A DNA stretch of 64,000 nt from positions 186,001 through 250,000 of the forward strand of contig NZ_SIZW01000042.1 of assembly GCF_009866805.1 (NCBI RefSeq), read 5' to 3'. The notes beneath the pieces are model-generated. The model was given only the letters and a program-made list of their open reading frames with translations, ran no database searches and was not told the origin of the DNA. This document shows positions 45,445 to 54,797 of the stretch, one piece after another. This DNA comes from Schauerella aestuarii. Lineage in GTDB: Bacteria; Pseudomonadota; Gammaproteobacteria; Burkholderiales; Burkholderiaceae_B. The position numbers were made by a program, and so were the translations under genes. Every line of letters starts with the position of its first letter. The first letter of the stretch is position 1.

Positions 45445-46050
45445 TCAGTGCGTGTTAATCGCCGACAGCCCGTGCAGCGGGGCAATCCGGGGCGGGGGCG
45501 TGGTCACCCGCCACGCGCAACGGCGGCGCAGGGCGGTGAGCAGCTTCCAGCCTTGCGGCCAGTCGGCCAAGCCGGCCTCGGCATTGAGGTGCCCGCCTTC
45601 CGGAACCACCACGAAACGGCTTCCCCAGGCATCGGCAAACTCGCGTGCGCGCGGCAGGGTGCAATAAGGATCGTTGTCGCTTGCCACCACCACACTTTGA
45701 AACGGCAGGGGTTGACGCGCGATCGGAATGAAATCGCGCAGGCATTCTGGCGCGTTGACGCGTTCGACGTCGGCGGGGGCCACCAGCAAGGCGCCGGCGA
45801 TTTTCTGGCGCAGTGCCGTGGGCACGGCCGCGCTGGTGACGCATCCCAGGCTGTGTGCGATCAGCAGCACCGGACACGTGGCCGCGTCGATCGCGGCCGA
45901 TAGCGTGCCGACCCATTCGTTCCGGGTGGGGTGGTCCCAGTCTTTCTGGTCCACGCGCACTGCGTGTGGCAACACCTGCTGCCAACGGCTTTGCCAGTGG
46001 TCGGGACCGGAATTCTTCCAGCCTGGAACGATGATGGGTTGGAATCGCAT
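45445..46050 (-). CDS. RBBP9/YdeN-family alpha/beta hydrolase
   Basis: This is a 201-residue serine hydrolase. VPGWKNSGPDHWQSRW at the start is characteristic of the RBBP9/YdeN family. The triad is Ser in AHSLGC, Asp in DNDPYC and His in GGHLN. The natural substrate is unknown. In-frame ATGs at 46062, 46059 and 46050 all lie close together; I chose 46050, next to the conserved FQPIIVPGW. Convergent with dps. Confidence 0.87.
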   Translation of the reverse strand: MRFQPIIVPGWKNSGPDHWQSRWQQVLPHAVRVDQKDWDHPTRNEWVGTLSAAIDAATCPVLLIAHSLGCVTSAAVPTALRQKIAGALLVAPADVERVNAPECLRDFIPIARQPLPFQSVVVASDNDPYCTLPRAREFADAWGSRFVVVPEGGHLNAEAGLADWPQGWKLLTALRRRCAWRVTTPPPRIAPLHGLSAINTH

Positions 46051-46288
46051 GAACGTCATCATCCCCCGCGTCCGGTATGAAAACAACGACGTTTTGCACG
46101 TTTGTTTATACCGCTTTCGATATAAGAGATTGGGGTAATCCCCGAAGCCGATTCGGACGTTTGCCCGGCAAATGCGGCCTGCCCTCAGGTATGCTCGACG
46201 CCTGCGACGATCCAGGAGACGCTCGCAGCGCATGCCCCGCGACACGATTGCGCCGGACTGCGGCCTCACCCATAACAAGGAGTCAACC

Positions 46289-47428
46289 ATGAATATGTCC
46301 ATCCGCAAGCTTTCCCGTCTGGCCCCGATGGCCGCCATGCTCAGTCTGACCGCCGGTCTGGCGATCGGTGGTGCTGCACATGCCGATACGATCAAGATCG
46401 GGGTCGTCGGTCCCACCACCGGCCCCCTGACGCAATACGGTCTGATGGTGCGCGAAGGCATCGATACCGCCGTCGAACGCATCAACGCCACGGGTGGCGT
46501 CATGGGTAAAACGCTTGAAACAGTTGTGATCGACGATGGCTGCGAGCCCAAGCAGGGGCCGGTCGCGGCCAACCGCGTGGTCAACAGCAAAATCGGTTTC
46601 GTGGTGGGCCATGTGTGCTCGGGCGCGACGATCGCTGCCGCCGATATCTACAACAACGAAGGCGTGGTGATGGTGACCCCGGCCGCTACCGCACCTGCGC
46701 TCACCGATGGCAAGCGCTACGATTTCATTTTCCGCACGATCGGCCGCGACGACCAGCAGGGTCCTGCCGCCGCCAAGTTCATCCTGGAAGTGGCCAAGCC
46801 CAAGACGGTTGCGGTACTGCACGACAAGCAGTCGTATGGCCAAGGCGTCGCGACCTCGGTGCGTGACACGCTCGAGAAAGCGGGTACCAAGGTCGCCATG
46901 TTCGAAGGCATCAACGCCGGTGACAGCGACTTCTCGGCCGTCATCACCAAGCTCAAGAGCGCCGGCGCGGATTTTGTCTATTACGGCGGTTACCACCCCG
47001 AGATGGGTCTGCTGCTGCGCCAAGCCTCGGAGCAAGGCTTGAAGGCCAAGTTCATGGGCCCTGAAGGCGTGGGCAATCCGGACATCAACGCGATTGCCGG
47101 TGCCGCCGTCGAAGGCATGCTGCTCACCTTGCCGGCCGACTTCTCGCAAAATCCGGCCAATGCCGAGATCGTGAAGGCGTTCGAAGCCAAGAAGCGCAAT
47201 GCTTCCGGCGCATTCCAGTTGTCGGCCTATGCCGCCACGCAAGTCATCGCCGATGCCATCAAGGGTGCCAAGAGCACCGATGCCGATGCGGTGGCGAAGT
47301 ACATGCATGCCAACACCTTCGATACCCCGATCGGCAAGGCATCGTGGAACAAGCAGGGCGACTTGAACAACTTCGAGTTCGATGTGTTCACGTGGCACAA
47401 GGACGGCAGCAAGACCGTCGCCAAGTAA
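46289..47428 (+). CDS. Branched-chain amino acid ABC transporter binding protein (orphan)
   Basis: This is a 379-residue periplasmic binding protein of the LivK family. A signal peptide ends in AAHA-DTI. It has IKIGVVGPTTGPLTQYG, DDGCEPKQGP and FRTIGRDDQQGPAAAKF. It is closely similar along its length to the LivK at 53582, but no permease genes follow. It may share the livHMGF machinery with different ligand preference. AAGGAG precedes the ATG at 46289. A GGCACT hairpin (about 47453-47469) ends it. Confidence 0.92.
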   Translation: MNMSIRKLSRLAPMAAMLSLTAGLAIGGAAHADTIKIGVVGPTTGPLTQYGLMVREGIDTAVERINATGGVMGKTLETVVIDDGCEPKQGPVAANRVVNSKIGFVVGHVCSGATIAAADIYNNEGVVMVTPAATAPALTDGKRYDFIFRTIGRDDQQGPAAAKFILEVAKPKTVAVLHDKQSYGQGVATSVRDTLEKAGTKVAMFEGINAGDSDFSAVITKLKSAGADFVYYGGYHPEMGLLLRQASEQGLKAKFMGPEGVGNPDINAIAGAAVEGMLLTLPADFSQNPANAEIVKAFEAKKRNASGAFQLSAYAATQVIADAIKGAKSTDADAVAKYMHANTFDTPIGKASWNKQGDLNNFEFDVFTWHKDGSKTVAK

Positions 47429-47471
47429 GGTAACGCCGGCGCACGCATCGGTAGTGCCGGCCCGGCACTGC

Positions 47472-47503
47472 AAAAAAATAGACCCGCACCAAGGCGGGTC
47501 TAT
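47472..47503 (-). terminator. Intrinsic terminator of the ugp operon
   Basis: On the minus strand a perfect 10-bp stem (47494-47503 with 47478-47487) is followed by a run of T residues. It lies about 40 bases past the ugpC stop. Confidence 0.9.
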
Positions 47504-47541
47504 TCACATCGGAAGCAGGCCTTCCCATGGAAGGCAGCCGT

Positions 47542-48630
47542 TCAGGTGCCTTCGACGCGACGGCCGGTGTCGGCCTCGAACCAATGCAGCGGATGACGGC
47601 CGTCTGGGCCGATCTCGATCGTGTCGCCAGTGCTGATCGCCGACTCGGCCAGTTGGCGGGTCGCGCAGCGCACCACCAATTGGGTGCTGCCGTAACGCGC
47701 ATGCACCAGTTGCTCCGAACCCAGGGTTTCGACCATCTCGACTTCAGCGCGCACGCCGCGTCCACCCAGTACCAGATGCTCGGGGCGCATGCCGACGACG
47801 ATCTTGCGGCCGCGTACCGCTTGCGGCACCACGGTGGGAGGAATATCCAGCGAAATGCCGTCCACGCTCTTCATCGTGCCGTCGCCGCTCACCTCGACGG
47901 TGGCCAGGTTCATCGGCGGCGAGCCGATGAAGCTGGCAACGAAGGTGGAAGCAGGCTTCTCGAACACTTCCATCGGCGTACCGATCTGTTCGGGCACGCC
48001 CAGGTTCATGACGATCATGCGATCGGCCAAGGTCATGGCTTCGACCTGATCGTGCGTCACGTACAGGCTGGTGGTGCTCAAACGGCGATGCAGCTTGATG
48101 ATCTCCAGGCGCATGGCCACGCGCAGCTTGGCGTCCAGGTTCGAGAGCGGCTCATCGAACAGGAACACCTTGGGTTCGCGCACGATGGCACGGCCCATGG
48201 CCACACGCTGGCGTTGACCGCCCGACAACTGGCGCGGACGCCGGTCGAGGAGGGCGGAGAGTTCGAGGATCTGCGCGGCGGCATCCACCCGCGTCTTGAT
48301 CTCGGCCTTCGAGAACTTGCGGATCTTCAGGCCGTAGGCCATGTTCTCGAACACGCTCATGTGCGGATACAGCGCGTAGTTCTGAAACACCATCGCGATG
48401 TCGCGCTCGCCAGGTTCGAGCGTATTGACGACCTTGTCGTCGATCAGGATTTCACCGCCGGTCACCGATTCGAGACCGGCGACCATGCGCATCAGCGTCG
48501 ACTTGCCGCAGCCCGAGGGCCCGACGATAACGATGAACTCGCCATCGGCGACTTCCATGTTGATGCCATGGATGACTTTGATGTCGCCGGCGTAGGTTTT
48601 GGTGAGCGAGCGAAAGCTTAGGGTTGCCAT
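47542..48630 (-). CDS. ugpC: Glycerol-3-phosphate ABC transporter, ATP-binding protein
   Basis: This is a 362-residue MalK/UgpC-type ATPase: Walker [11 protein letters not shown]-loop [11 protein letters not shown], signature LSGGQRQR, Walker [17 protein letters not shown], followed by a C-terminal TOBE regulatory domain (GMRPEHL). It is the last gene of ugpBAEC. Confidence 0.95.
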   Translation of the reverse strand: MATLSFRSLTKTYAGDIKVIHGINMEVADGEFIVIVGPSGCGKSTLMRMVAGLESVTGGEILIDDKVVNTLEPGERDIAMVFQNYALYPHMSVFENMAYGLKIRKFSKAEIKTRVDAAAQILELSALLDRRPRQLSGGQRQRVAMGRAIVREPKVFLFDEPLSNLDAKLRVAMRLEIIKLHRRLSTTSLYVTHDQVEAMTLADRMIVMNLGVPEQIGTPMEVFEKPASTFVASFIGSPPMNLATVEVSGDGTMKSVDGISLDIPPTVVPQAVRGRKIVVGMRPEHLVLGGRGVRAEVEMVETLGSEQLVHARYGSTQLVVRCATRQLAESAISTGDTIEIGPDGRHPLHWFEADTGRRVEGT

Positions 48631-48656
48631 AGATGTTCTTGAATTTTGGGAGAAGC

Positions 48657-49508
48657 TTACTTCTCGGTATCGACCAGGCCCTTGACGAACCATTTCTGCA
48701 TCAGGATCACGACCAGCGCGGGCGGCAGCATCGCCAGCATGGCGGTCGCCATGGTGAGATTCCACTCGGTCACGCTATCGCCACCGCTGATCATGCGTTT
48801 GATGCCGATCACCACGGGATACATATCTTCCTGCGTGGTGACGAGCAGCGGCCACAGATACTGGTTCCAGCCGTAGATGAATTGAATGACGAAGAGCGCG
48901 GCGATGCTGGTCTTGGACAACGGCAGCAGCACGTCGCGGAGAAAGCGCAGCGCGCCCGCGCCATCGATGCGTGCCGCTTCGACGAGTTCATCCGGCACCG
49001 TCAGGAAGAACTGCCGGAACAGGAAGGTCGCCGTGGCCGACGCAATCAACGGCAACGTCAAACCCGCGTAGCTGTTGAGCATGCCGAGATCGGCCACCAC
49101 CTTGTACGTGGGCGCGATACGGACTTCCACCGGCAACATCAACGTGACGAAGATCATCCAGAAGAAGAACATGCGGAACGGAAAGCGGAAGTACACGACC
49201 GCAAACGCCGACAGCATCGAGATCACGATCTTGCCGATCGCGATCGCCAACGCCATGATCAGGCTGACGGTCATCATCCGGAACACCGGCGGCGCGGCGC
49301 CCGCGCCTTCGGTGCCGCCGAACAGCACCCGCGTGTAGTTGTCGATGAAGTGCGAGCCGGGGATCAACGACATCGGCGCGCTGGCGACTTCCTGCGCGGT
49401 TTGAGTGGACGCCACGAATGTGACGTAAAGGGGGAAAGCGACGATCACGATGCCCAGGATCAGAATGGCGTGGGCAAAGAAATCGAGCCAGGGGCGGCGT
49501 TCAACCAT
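48657..49508 (-). CDS. ugpE: Glycerol-3-phosphate ABC transporter, permease
   Basis: This is a 283-residue MalG-type permease with about six helices. It shows the docking loop [43 protein letters not shown] is typical of UgpE. It pairs with UgpA. Confidence 0.94.
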   Translation of the reverse strand: MVERRPWLDFFAHAILILGIVIVAFPLYVTFVASTQTAQEVASAPMSLIPGSHFIDNYTRVLFGGTEGAGAAPPVFRMMTVSLIMALAIAIGKIVISMLSAFAVVYFRFPFRMFFFWMIFVTLMLPVEVRIAPTYKVVADLGMLNSYAGLTLPLIASATATFLFRQFFLTVPDELVEAARIDGAGALRFLRDVLLPLSKTSIAALFVIQFIYGWNQYLWPLLVTTQEDMYPVVIGIKRMISGGDSVTEWNLTMATAMLAMLPPALVVILMQKWFVKGLVDTEK

Positions 49509-49529
49509 GACGGCAAACCTCGGTAGACA

Positions 49530-50411
49530 TCAGTAATTCACCTTGCGGTCGATATATCGGAATTGAATGGCAGTCAGGGCCACGACGATGATCATCAGAA
49601 TCACCGACTGTGCGGCCGACGAACCCAGGTCCAATCCGCGGAAACCGTCGCTGTACACCTTGTAGACCAGGATGCTGGTCGACGTGCCCGGACCGCCCTG
49701 GGTGGTCGTATCGATCACGGCGAAGGTATCGAAGAAGGCGTAGATGATGTTGACCACGAGCAGGAAGAACGTCGTGGGCGACAGCAACGGAAATACGATG
49801 GACCAGAAGCGGCGGGTGGGCGATGCGCCATCGATCGCAGCCGCTTCGATGAGCGATTTCGGAATCGACTGCAAACCGGCCAGGAAAAAGAGGAAGTTGT
49901 ACGAGACCTGTTTCCACACGGACGCCACGACCACCAGCGCCAGCGCCTGATCGCCGTCCAGCCGGGGATTCCAGGCCACACCCACGTCGCGCAGATACAC
50001 GGCCATGATGCCCACCGACGGCGAGAACAGGAACAGCCACAGCACGCCGACCACGGCGGGCGCGACGGCATAGGGCCAGATCAACAAGGTCTTGTAGACG
50101 TTCGCGGCGCGGATCACGCGGTTGGCCATCACGGCCAGCAGCAGCGACACCGTCAAGCCCAATACGGCAACGAGAATGGAGAACACGGCCGTCGTGCGAA
50201 ACGACAGCAGATAAGTGGGCTGGTTGAACAACTCTTTGAAGTTATCCAGGCCGACGAATTGCGACGAGAGCCCGAAGGCATCTTCCAGACGCATCGACTG
50301 CCACATGGCCTGACCGGCCGGCCAGAAAAAGAAAACGACCGTGACGATCAACTGCGGCGCAAGCAGCAGATAAGGCAGAGCCTTGTTTCCGAAAACGACG
50401 CGCTTTTCCAT
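49530..50411 (-). CDS. ugpA: Glycerol-3-phosphate ABC transporter, permease
   Basis: This is a 293-residue MalF-type permease with about six helices and the docking loop [48 protein letters not shown] at the N-terminus is typical of UgpA. The ATG at 50411 is preceded by a small hairpin (50415-50433). Confidence 0.94.
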   Translation of the reverse strand: MEKRVVFGNKALPYLLLAPQLIVTVVFFFWPAGQAMWQSMRLEDAFGLSSQFVGLDNFKELFNQPTYLLSFRTTAVFSILVAVLGLTVSLLLAVMANRVIRAANVYKTLLIWPYAVAPAVVGVLWLFLFSPSVGIMAVYLRDVGVAWNPRLDGDQALALVVVASVWKQVSYNFLFFLAGLQSIPKSLIEAAAIDGASPTRRFWSIVFPLLSPTTFFLLVVNIIYAFFDTFAVIDTTTQGGPGTSTSILVYKVYSDGFRGLDLGSSAAQSVILMIIVVALTAIQFRYIDRKVNY

Positions 50412-50431
50412 AATGCTCTAAAAACAATAGA

Positions 50432-50455
50432 GCCCGACGCGGACACGCGCCGGGC
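50432..50455 (-). promoter_or_regulatory. Intercistronic hairpin between ugpB and ugpA
   Basis: GCCCG (50432-50436) pairs with CGGGC (50451-50455), extended inward by CGCG/CGCG. On the minus strand a T-rich stretch (TATTGTTTTTA) follows. It may attenuate the permease genes relative to ugpB. Confidence 0.6.
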
Positions 50456-50517
50456 GTTCATGACGGCGCGCGGGGAGGGCGGCCATACTGACTGGCCACT
50501 GCCCGCGCTCCGGGGGA

Positions 50518-51831
50518 TTACTTCACGCTCTTTTCAAAGCGCTCCAGCAAGTCGTCACCACGTTTCTTCATGCTTTCCAGACCTTCCTTGGCCGAGGTCT
50601 TGCCCGACACGATACGCTCGATCTCGGCATCCTCGATTTCGCGGATCTGGGGCAGGAAGCCCAGGCGCACGCCACGCGATTGCGCGGTGGTCTGCACGTT
50701 CAACTGCGTCACGCCGACTTCCGTACCCGGGTTCTTTTCATAGAAACCGGCTTTCTTGGTCAGGTCGTAGGCGGCGATCGTTGCCGGCACATAGCCGGTT
50801 TGCTGGTGCCAGCGTGCGGCGATCTCGGGGCTCGACAGGAACTTGAAGAACTTCGTCACGCCCTTGTAGACCTCGGGCGACTTGTTGGCGAAGACCCACA
50901 GCGACGCGCCACCGATGATGGTGTTCTGCGGCGCTCCCTTGACGTCGGCATAGTAGGGAACCGTCGACGTACCGAACGCAAACTTTGCGTTCTTGGAAAT
51001 GTTCGCGCGCAGGCCGCTCGAACCGGTGATCATCGCGCACTTGCCCGAAATGAAGAGCGAGTTCGGCTCGTCGCCGCGGCCGCCGTACATGAACATGCCT
51101 TCCTTGCCCATCTTGGCGAGGTTTTCCATGTGACGCACGTGCAGATCGGAGGTAATGGCCAGACGGGCATCCAGACCGCCGAAACCATTGTCCTTGGTCG
51201 CGTACGGCACGTTGTGCCACGACGAGAACGTTTCCAGCTGGGTCCACGACGGCCAGGACGTCGTGTAGCCGCACTCCTGGCCGGAAGCCTTCAGCTTTTG
51301 CGCGGCGGCAGCCAGTTCTTCCCAGGTCTTGGGCGGCTTTTCGGCGTCGAGGCCGGCCTTGGTGAAGGCATCTTTGTTGTAGTAGAAGACGACGGTCGAG
51401 CTGTTGAAGGGCATCGACACCAGCTTGCCGTCGGCGGCCGAGTAGTAGCCGGCCACGGCGCCGATGAAGGCCTTCGGATCGATCGGGTCGCCCGCTTCTT
51501 CGGACATCTGCTGCACGGGCTTGATGGCGCCCTTGGCGTTCATCATCGTGGCCGTGCCGACTTCGAACACCTGGAGGATGTCGGGGGCATTGCCGGCGCG
51601 GAACGCGGCGATGCCGGCGTTCATCGACTCGCCGTAATTACCCTTGTAGACGGGCTTGACCTGGTAATCCGATTGACTCTTGTTGAACTCGTTGGCGAGT
51701 TCATTGACGCGTTCGCCCAATGCGCCTTCCATCGAGTGCCACCATTGAATGTCGGTAGCAGCGTGTGCAGCGCTGCCGGCGAGCGCGGCGATGAGCGCCG
51801 CAGCGGTGAGCGCGAGACGGTGGGTTGCCAT
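50518..51831 (-). CDS. ugpB: Glycerol-3-phosphate ABC transporter, binding protein
   Basis: This is a 437-residue periplasmic binding protein of family 1. The signal peptide ends AAHA-ATD and the mature protein begins IQWWHSMEGALGERVNELANEFN; VYKGNYGESMNAGIAAFRAG and DKLVSMPFNSSTVVFYYNKD-type segments are typical of UgpB. It binds glycerol-3-phosphate or glycerophosphodiesters. It heads ugpBAEC; the phosphodiesterase gene ugpQ is not in this cluster. Confidence 0.94.
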   Translation of the reverse strand: MATHRLALTAAALIAALAGSAAHAATDIQWWHSMEGALGERVNELANEFNKSQSDYQVKPVYKGNYGESMNAGIAAFRAGNAPDILQVFEVGTATMMNAKGAIKPVQQMSEEAGDPIDPKAFIGAVAGYYSAADGKLVSMPFNSSTVVFYYNKDAFTKAGLDAEKPPKTWEELAAAAQKLKASGQECGYTTSWPSWTQLETFSSWHNVPYATKDNGFGGLDARLAITSDLHVRHMENLAKMGKEGMFMYGGRGDEPNSLFISGKCAMITGSSGLRANISKNAKFAFGTSTVPYYADVKGAPQNTIIGGASLWVFANKSPEVYKGVTKFFKFLSSPEIAARWHQQTGYVPATIAAYDLTKKAGFYEKNPGTEVGVTQLNVQTTAQSRGVRLGFLPQIREIEDAEIERIVSGKTSAKEGLESMKKRGDDLLERFEKSVK

Positions 51832-51900
51832 GAGTTGTTCCTCCAGATTGGCCTATTGCGGCGCAAATGTGCCAGCAAGGCTAGGCACTTTATGTACAGT

Positions 51901-51926
51901 ATGTGACAAAACCGTGAATGTCACAT
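51901..51926. promoter_or_regulatory. Candidate operator upstream of ugpB
   Basis: ATGTGACA and TGTCACAT form a perfect 8-bp inverted repeat around a 10-bp spacer, 70 bases before ugpB. Half-sites TGTCA resemble part of the Pho box, but spacing and orientation are not those of a classical PhoB site or a CRP site. The regulator is unknown. Confidence 0.45.
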
Positions 51927-52062
51927 TCAACGCTTGAAGTGTCAAACGTTATCGACACATTTCAGCGCGGCGAAGTGTAACGCCCTCGGGCGGGTATGTG
52001 GCGTACAACACCGCTGTGCCGACGTCTGCCGTCGGGGTTGACGCGGGCTACAATCCAGCGCT

Positions 52063-52890
52063 ATGAATCCGCACCTTCACATCGCCTTCATCGGCGGCGG
52101 CAACATGGCCGCGGCACTCGCCGCCGGCATGGCCGACCGCATCCTGCCCGCGGGCAATATCCACGTCGTCGAGATCAATACGGCGGCCCATGCGGCCTGG
52201 CAGGCCCGTGGCGTATCGGTTGCCTCGGCGCCCGACCACATGCTGGCTCAAGCCGACATCTGGATTTTTGCCGTCAAGCCGCAAGTGATGCGCGACGTCG
52301 TCGCGGCGTGCAAGCCCTGGTTGCGCGACAAGACGCTGGCGGTCAGCATTGCGGCCGGCGTGCGCAGCGACACCTTGGCCGAGTGGCTGGGCGAGGCGGG
52401 TGCCCCCTGGTCGCGCCTGGTGCGCTGCATGCCGAATACGCCCGCGCTCGTGGGCGCAGGCGCAACAGGGCTGGCTGCCTTGCCGGGCGTCTCGGCGGCC
52501 GATCGCGATCAGGTCGAAGCCATCATGGGTGCCGTGGGCACCACCGTGTGGGTCGATGACGATGCGGGTCTGGACGCCGTGACCGCGGTATCGGGCAGCG
52601 GTCCTGCCTACGTATTTCTTTTTATCGAGGCGCTGATTGCCGGTGGCGTGAAAGTGGGGCTCACCGCCGGCCAGGCGCGGGAGTTGGCCTTGGCCACACT
52701 GGCGGGCGCGACGAGGCTCGCGGCCGAGTCGGATGAAACGCCGGCCACGTTGCGCGAGCGCGTCACGTCCAAGGGCGGCACCACGGCCGCCGCGCTGGCT
52801 GCGTTCGAGAAGGCGGACTTTACCGGGATCGTCGCCACGGCAGTGGCAGCGGCGGCCGAACGGTCGCGCGAACTGGCGGCAGGAGCCTGA
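52063..52890 (+). CDS. proC: Pyrroline-5-carboxylate reductase
   Basis: This is a 275-residue enzyme that makes proline by the last NADPH-dependent step. The dinucleotide fold begins with IAFIGGGNMAAALA, followed by AVKPQ, RCMPNTPALVGAG and the C-terminal signature VSGSGPAYVFLFIEAL with VTSKGGTTAAAL. It overlaps nothing and is followed 1 bp later by the start of yhhQ. Confidence 0.95.
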   Translation: MNPHLHIAFIGGGNMAAALAAGMADRILPAGNIHVVEINTAAHAAWQARGVSVASAPDHMLAQADIWIFAVKPQVMRDVVAACKPWLRDKTLAVSIAAGVRSDTLAEWLGEAGAPWSRLVRCMPNTPALVGAGATGLAALPGVSAADRDQVEAIMGAVGTTVWVDDDAGLDAVTAVSGSGPAYVFLFIEALIAGGVKVGLTAGQARELALATLAGATRLAAESDETPATLRERVTSKGGTTAAALAAFEKADFTGIVATAVAAAAERSRELAAGA

Positions 52891-52891
52891 C

Positions 52892-53470
52892 GTGAGCGAC
52901 ACCCCCGTGCGGCGCTTCGAGCCGCTGCGCGCGGCGCACTTCGGCATCGCCGTCGCCATCATGGGGCTGGTGGTGCTGGCCTCGAATATTCTGGTGCAAG
53001 TGCCGTTGAGCGACTGGGTGACCTGGGGCGCCCTGACGTATCCGATCGCCTTCCTGGTTACCGACCTGCTGAACCGGCGATTTGGACCGGCGGCGGCACG
53101 CCGGGTAGCCTGGTGCGGATTTGCGGTCGCCGTGGTGGCATCGATCTGGTTTGCCGCCCCGCGCATCGCGCTGGCCTCTGGCGTGGCGTACATCTGCGCG
53201 CAATTGCTGGATATCCGGATATTCGACCGGCTCCGCGACCAACGTTGGTGGCGCGCGCCGCTCATCTCCGGATTGCTGTCGGCCACGCTGGATACCGTCC
53301 TGTTTTTCAGCATCGCCTTTGCCGCGACCGGCACGCCGTGGGTGACGTGGCTGCTCGGCGATCTGGCGATCAAGCTCTTGATCAACGCGTGCATGCTCGC
53401 GCCGTTCCGGGCACTGATGTGGTCGATCGCGCGCCCGGCAGATGCGAAAATGACGCGTCATTGCCACTGA
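52892..53470 (+). CDS. yhhQ: Queuosine precursor transporter (VUT family)
   Basis: This is a 192-residue inner-membrane protein with about six helices, of the YhhQ/VUT family that takes up queuosine precursors preQ0 or preQ1. LTYPIAFLVTDLLNRRFGP and SATLDTVLFFSIAF are family hallmarks. The GTG at 52892 has GGAG within the end of proC, so the two are probably translated from one transcript. Confidence 0.88.
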   Translation: MSDTPVRRFEPLRAAHFGIAVAIMGLVVLASNILVQVPLSDWVTWGALTYPIAFLVTDLLNRRFGPAAARRVAWCGFAVAVVASIWFAAPRIALASGVAYICAQLLDIRIFDRLRDQRWWRAPLISGLLSATLDTVLFFSIAFAATGTPWVTWLLGDLAIKLLINACMLAPFRALMWSIARPADAKMTRHCH

Positions 53471-53488
53471 AAAAGTGCCCAGGCTTAC

Positions 53489-53518
53489 GCGTGTATTACG
53501 GCCTACGGGAATACACGC
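53489..53518 (+). promoter_or_regulatory. Hairpin between yhhQ and livK
   Basis: GCGTGTATT and AATACACGC form a perfect 9-bp stem around a 12-base loop, 64 bases before livK. No T-run follows; it may be an operator or leader structure. Confidence 0.35.
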
Positions 53519-53581
53519 AGTGACACGTATCGGGCTTCCTTCCAGAATACCGGCCACGTAGTTCCTCTGGAGAGTTCCGTA

Positions 53582-54694
53582 ATGAAACTGTTGCCTCGTT
53601 TTACCCCCAGCATCCTGCTGGGCGCGCTGGCCCTGGCTGGCGCCGCGCATGCTGCCGACACCATCAAGATCGGCATTCCGCAACCCATGACGGGGCCCAA
53701 CACACAGTACGGCACGCAGATCCAGGCCGGTGCGCTCACCGCCATCGAAACCGTCAACGCCAAGGGCGGCGTCAAAGGTAAAAAACTCGAACCCATCCTG
53801 ATCGATGACGGTTGCGAACCCAAGCAGGCCGTGCCGGCCGCCAACCGCGTGGTCAATTCCGGCGCCAAGTTCGCCGTGGCCCATGCGTGCTCGGGCGTGA
53901 CGGTGCCTGCCGTCAATGTCTACGAACAGGAAGGCATCGTCGCCATCACCCCGGGCGCGACGTCGCCCCTGGTCACCGATACCACGAAGCCGCATTTCTT
54001 CTTCCGCACGATCGGCCGCGACGATCAGCAAGGCCCGTACGCCGCCAACTACATCGCCACCCAGCTCAAGCCGAAGAAGGTTGCCGTCCTGCACGACAAG
54101 CAAACCTACGGCTCGGGCGTGGCCACGCAGGTCAAGAACTCGCTTGAAAAAGCCAATGTGCCGATCGCCATCTTCGAAGGCATCAACGTTGGTGACAGCG
54201 ATTACTCGGCTGTCATCACCAAGCTGAAATCCGCAGGCGTCGATCTGGTCTACTTCGGCGGTTATCACCCCGAACTCGGCCTGTTGCTGCGCCAATCGCG
54301 CGAGCAAGGGCTGAACGTGCAGTTCATGGGCCCGGAAGGTACGGCCAACCAGGATCTGGTGGCGATTGCCGGTCCGGCCATCGAGGGCCTGCTGGTCACG
54401 TTGCCGGCCGACTTCACCAAGTTGCCGGGTAACGAAGGCATCGTGAAGGCGTTCAAGGATGCCAAGCGCGATCCGGATGGTGCCTTCCAGATGCCGGCTT
54501 ACGCCGCGGTGCAGCTCATCGTCGACGGCATCAACGCCGTGGGCGAAGATCCCACCAAGGTCGCCGACTATCTGCACAAGAACACCTTCAATACCGCCAT
54601 CGGCAAGGTCGAATACGATGCCAAGGGCGATTTGAAGAACTTCGAATTCGCCGTGTACAAGTGGGACAAGAGTGGCGCGAAAACGCAACTTTAA
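53582..54694 (+). CDS. livK: Branched-chain amino acid ABC transporter, binding protein
   Basis: This is a 370-residue LivK-type periplasmic binding protein with a signal peptide ending AAHA-ADT. It shares long stretches with the orphan at 46289 (DDGCEPKQ, FRTIGRDDQQGP, GDSDYSAVITKLKSAG). It heads the livKHMGF operon and supplies leucine, isoleucine and valine to the permease. Confidence 0.94.
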   Translation: MKLLPRFTPSILLGALALAGAAHAADTIKIGIPQPMTGPNTQYGTQIQAGALTAIETVNAKGGVKGKKLEPILIDDGCEPKQAVPAANRVVNSGAKFAVAHACSGVTVPAVNVYEQEGIVAITPGATSPLVTDTTKPHFFFRTIGRDDQQGPYAANYIATQLKPKKVAVLHDKQTYGSGVATQVKNSLEKANVPIAIFEGINVGDSDYSAVITKLKSAGVDLVYFGGYHPELGLLLRQSREQGLNVQFMGPEGTANQDLVAIAGPAIEGLLVTLPADFTKLPGNEGIVKAFKDAKRDPDGAFQMPAYAAVQLIVDGINAVGEDPTKVADYLHKNTFNTAIGKVEYDAKGDLKNFEFAVYKWDKSGAKTQL

Positions 54695-54705
54695 GTAGAA
54701 CAAAA

Positions 54706-54784
54706 CCGCCCGTCCACAACACGGGCGGATACGCAGGGCCAGGTCGCCGGTCCCGGGTGGTTCTTCCGGGGCCGGTGCCTTTTG
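54706..54784 (+). promoter_or_regulatory. Two hairpins between livK and livH
   Basis: The first is a perfect 8-bp stem (54706-54713 with 54721-54728). The second is a 10-bp stem (54747-54756 with 54766-54775, one G-T pair) followed by TGCCTTTT, which resembles a leaky terminator. Together they could hold down the permease genes relative to livK. Confidence 0.6.
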
Positions 54785-54797
54785 GAGCACAAGCAAC

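Noticed and set aside
51901-51926. CRP site upstream of ugpB
   Set aside because: TGTGA and TCACA are 14 bases apart, whereas CRP sites need six.
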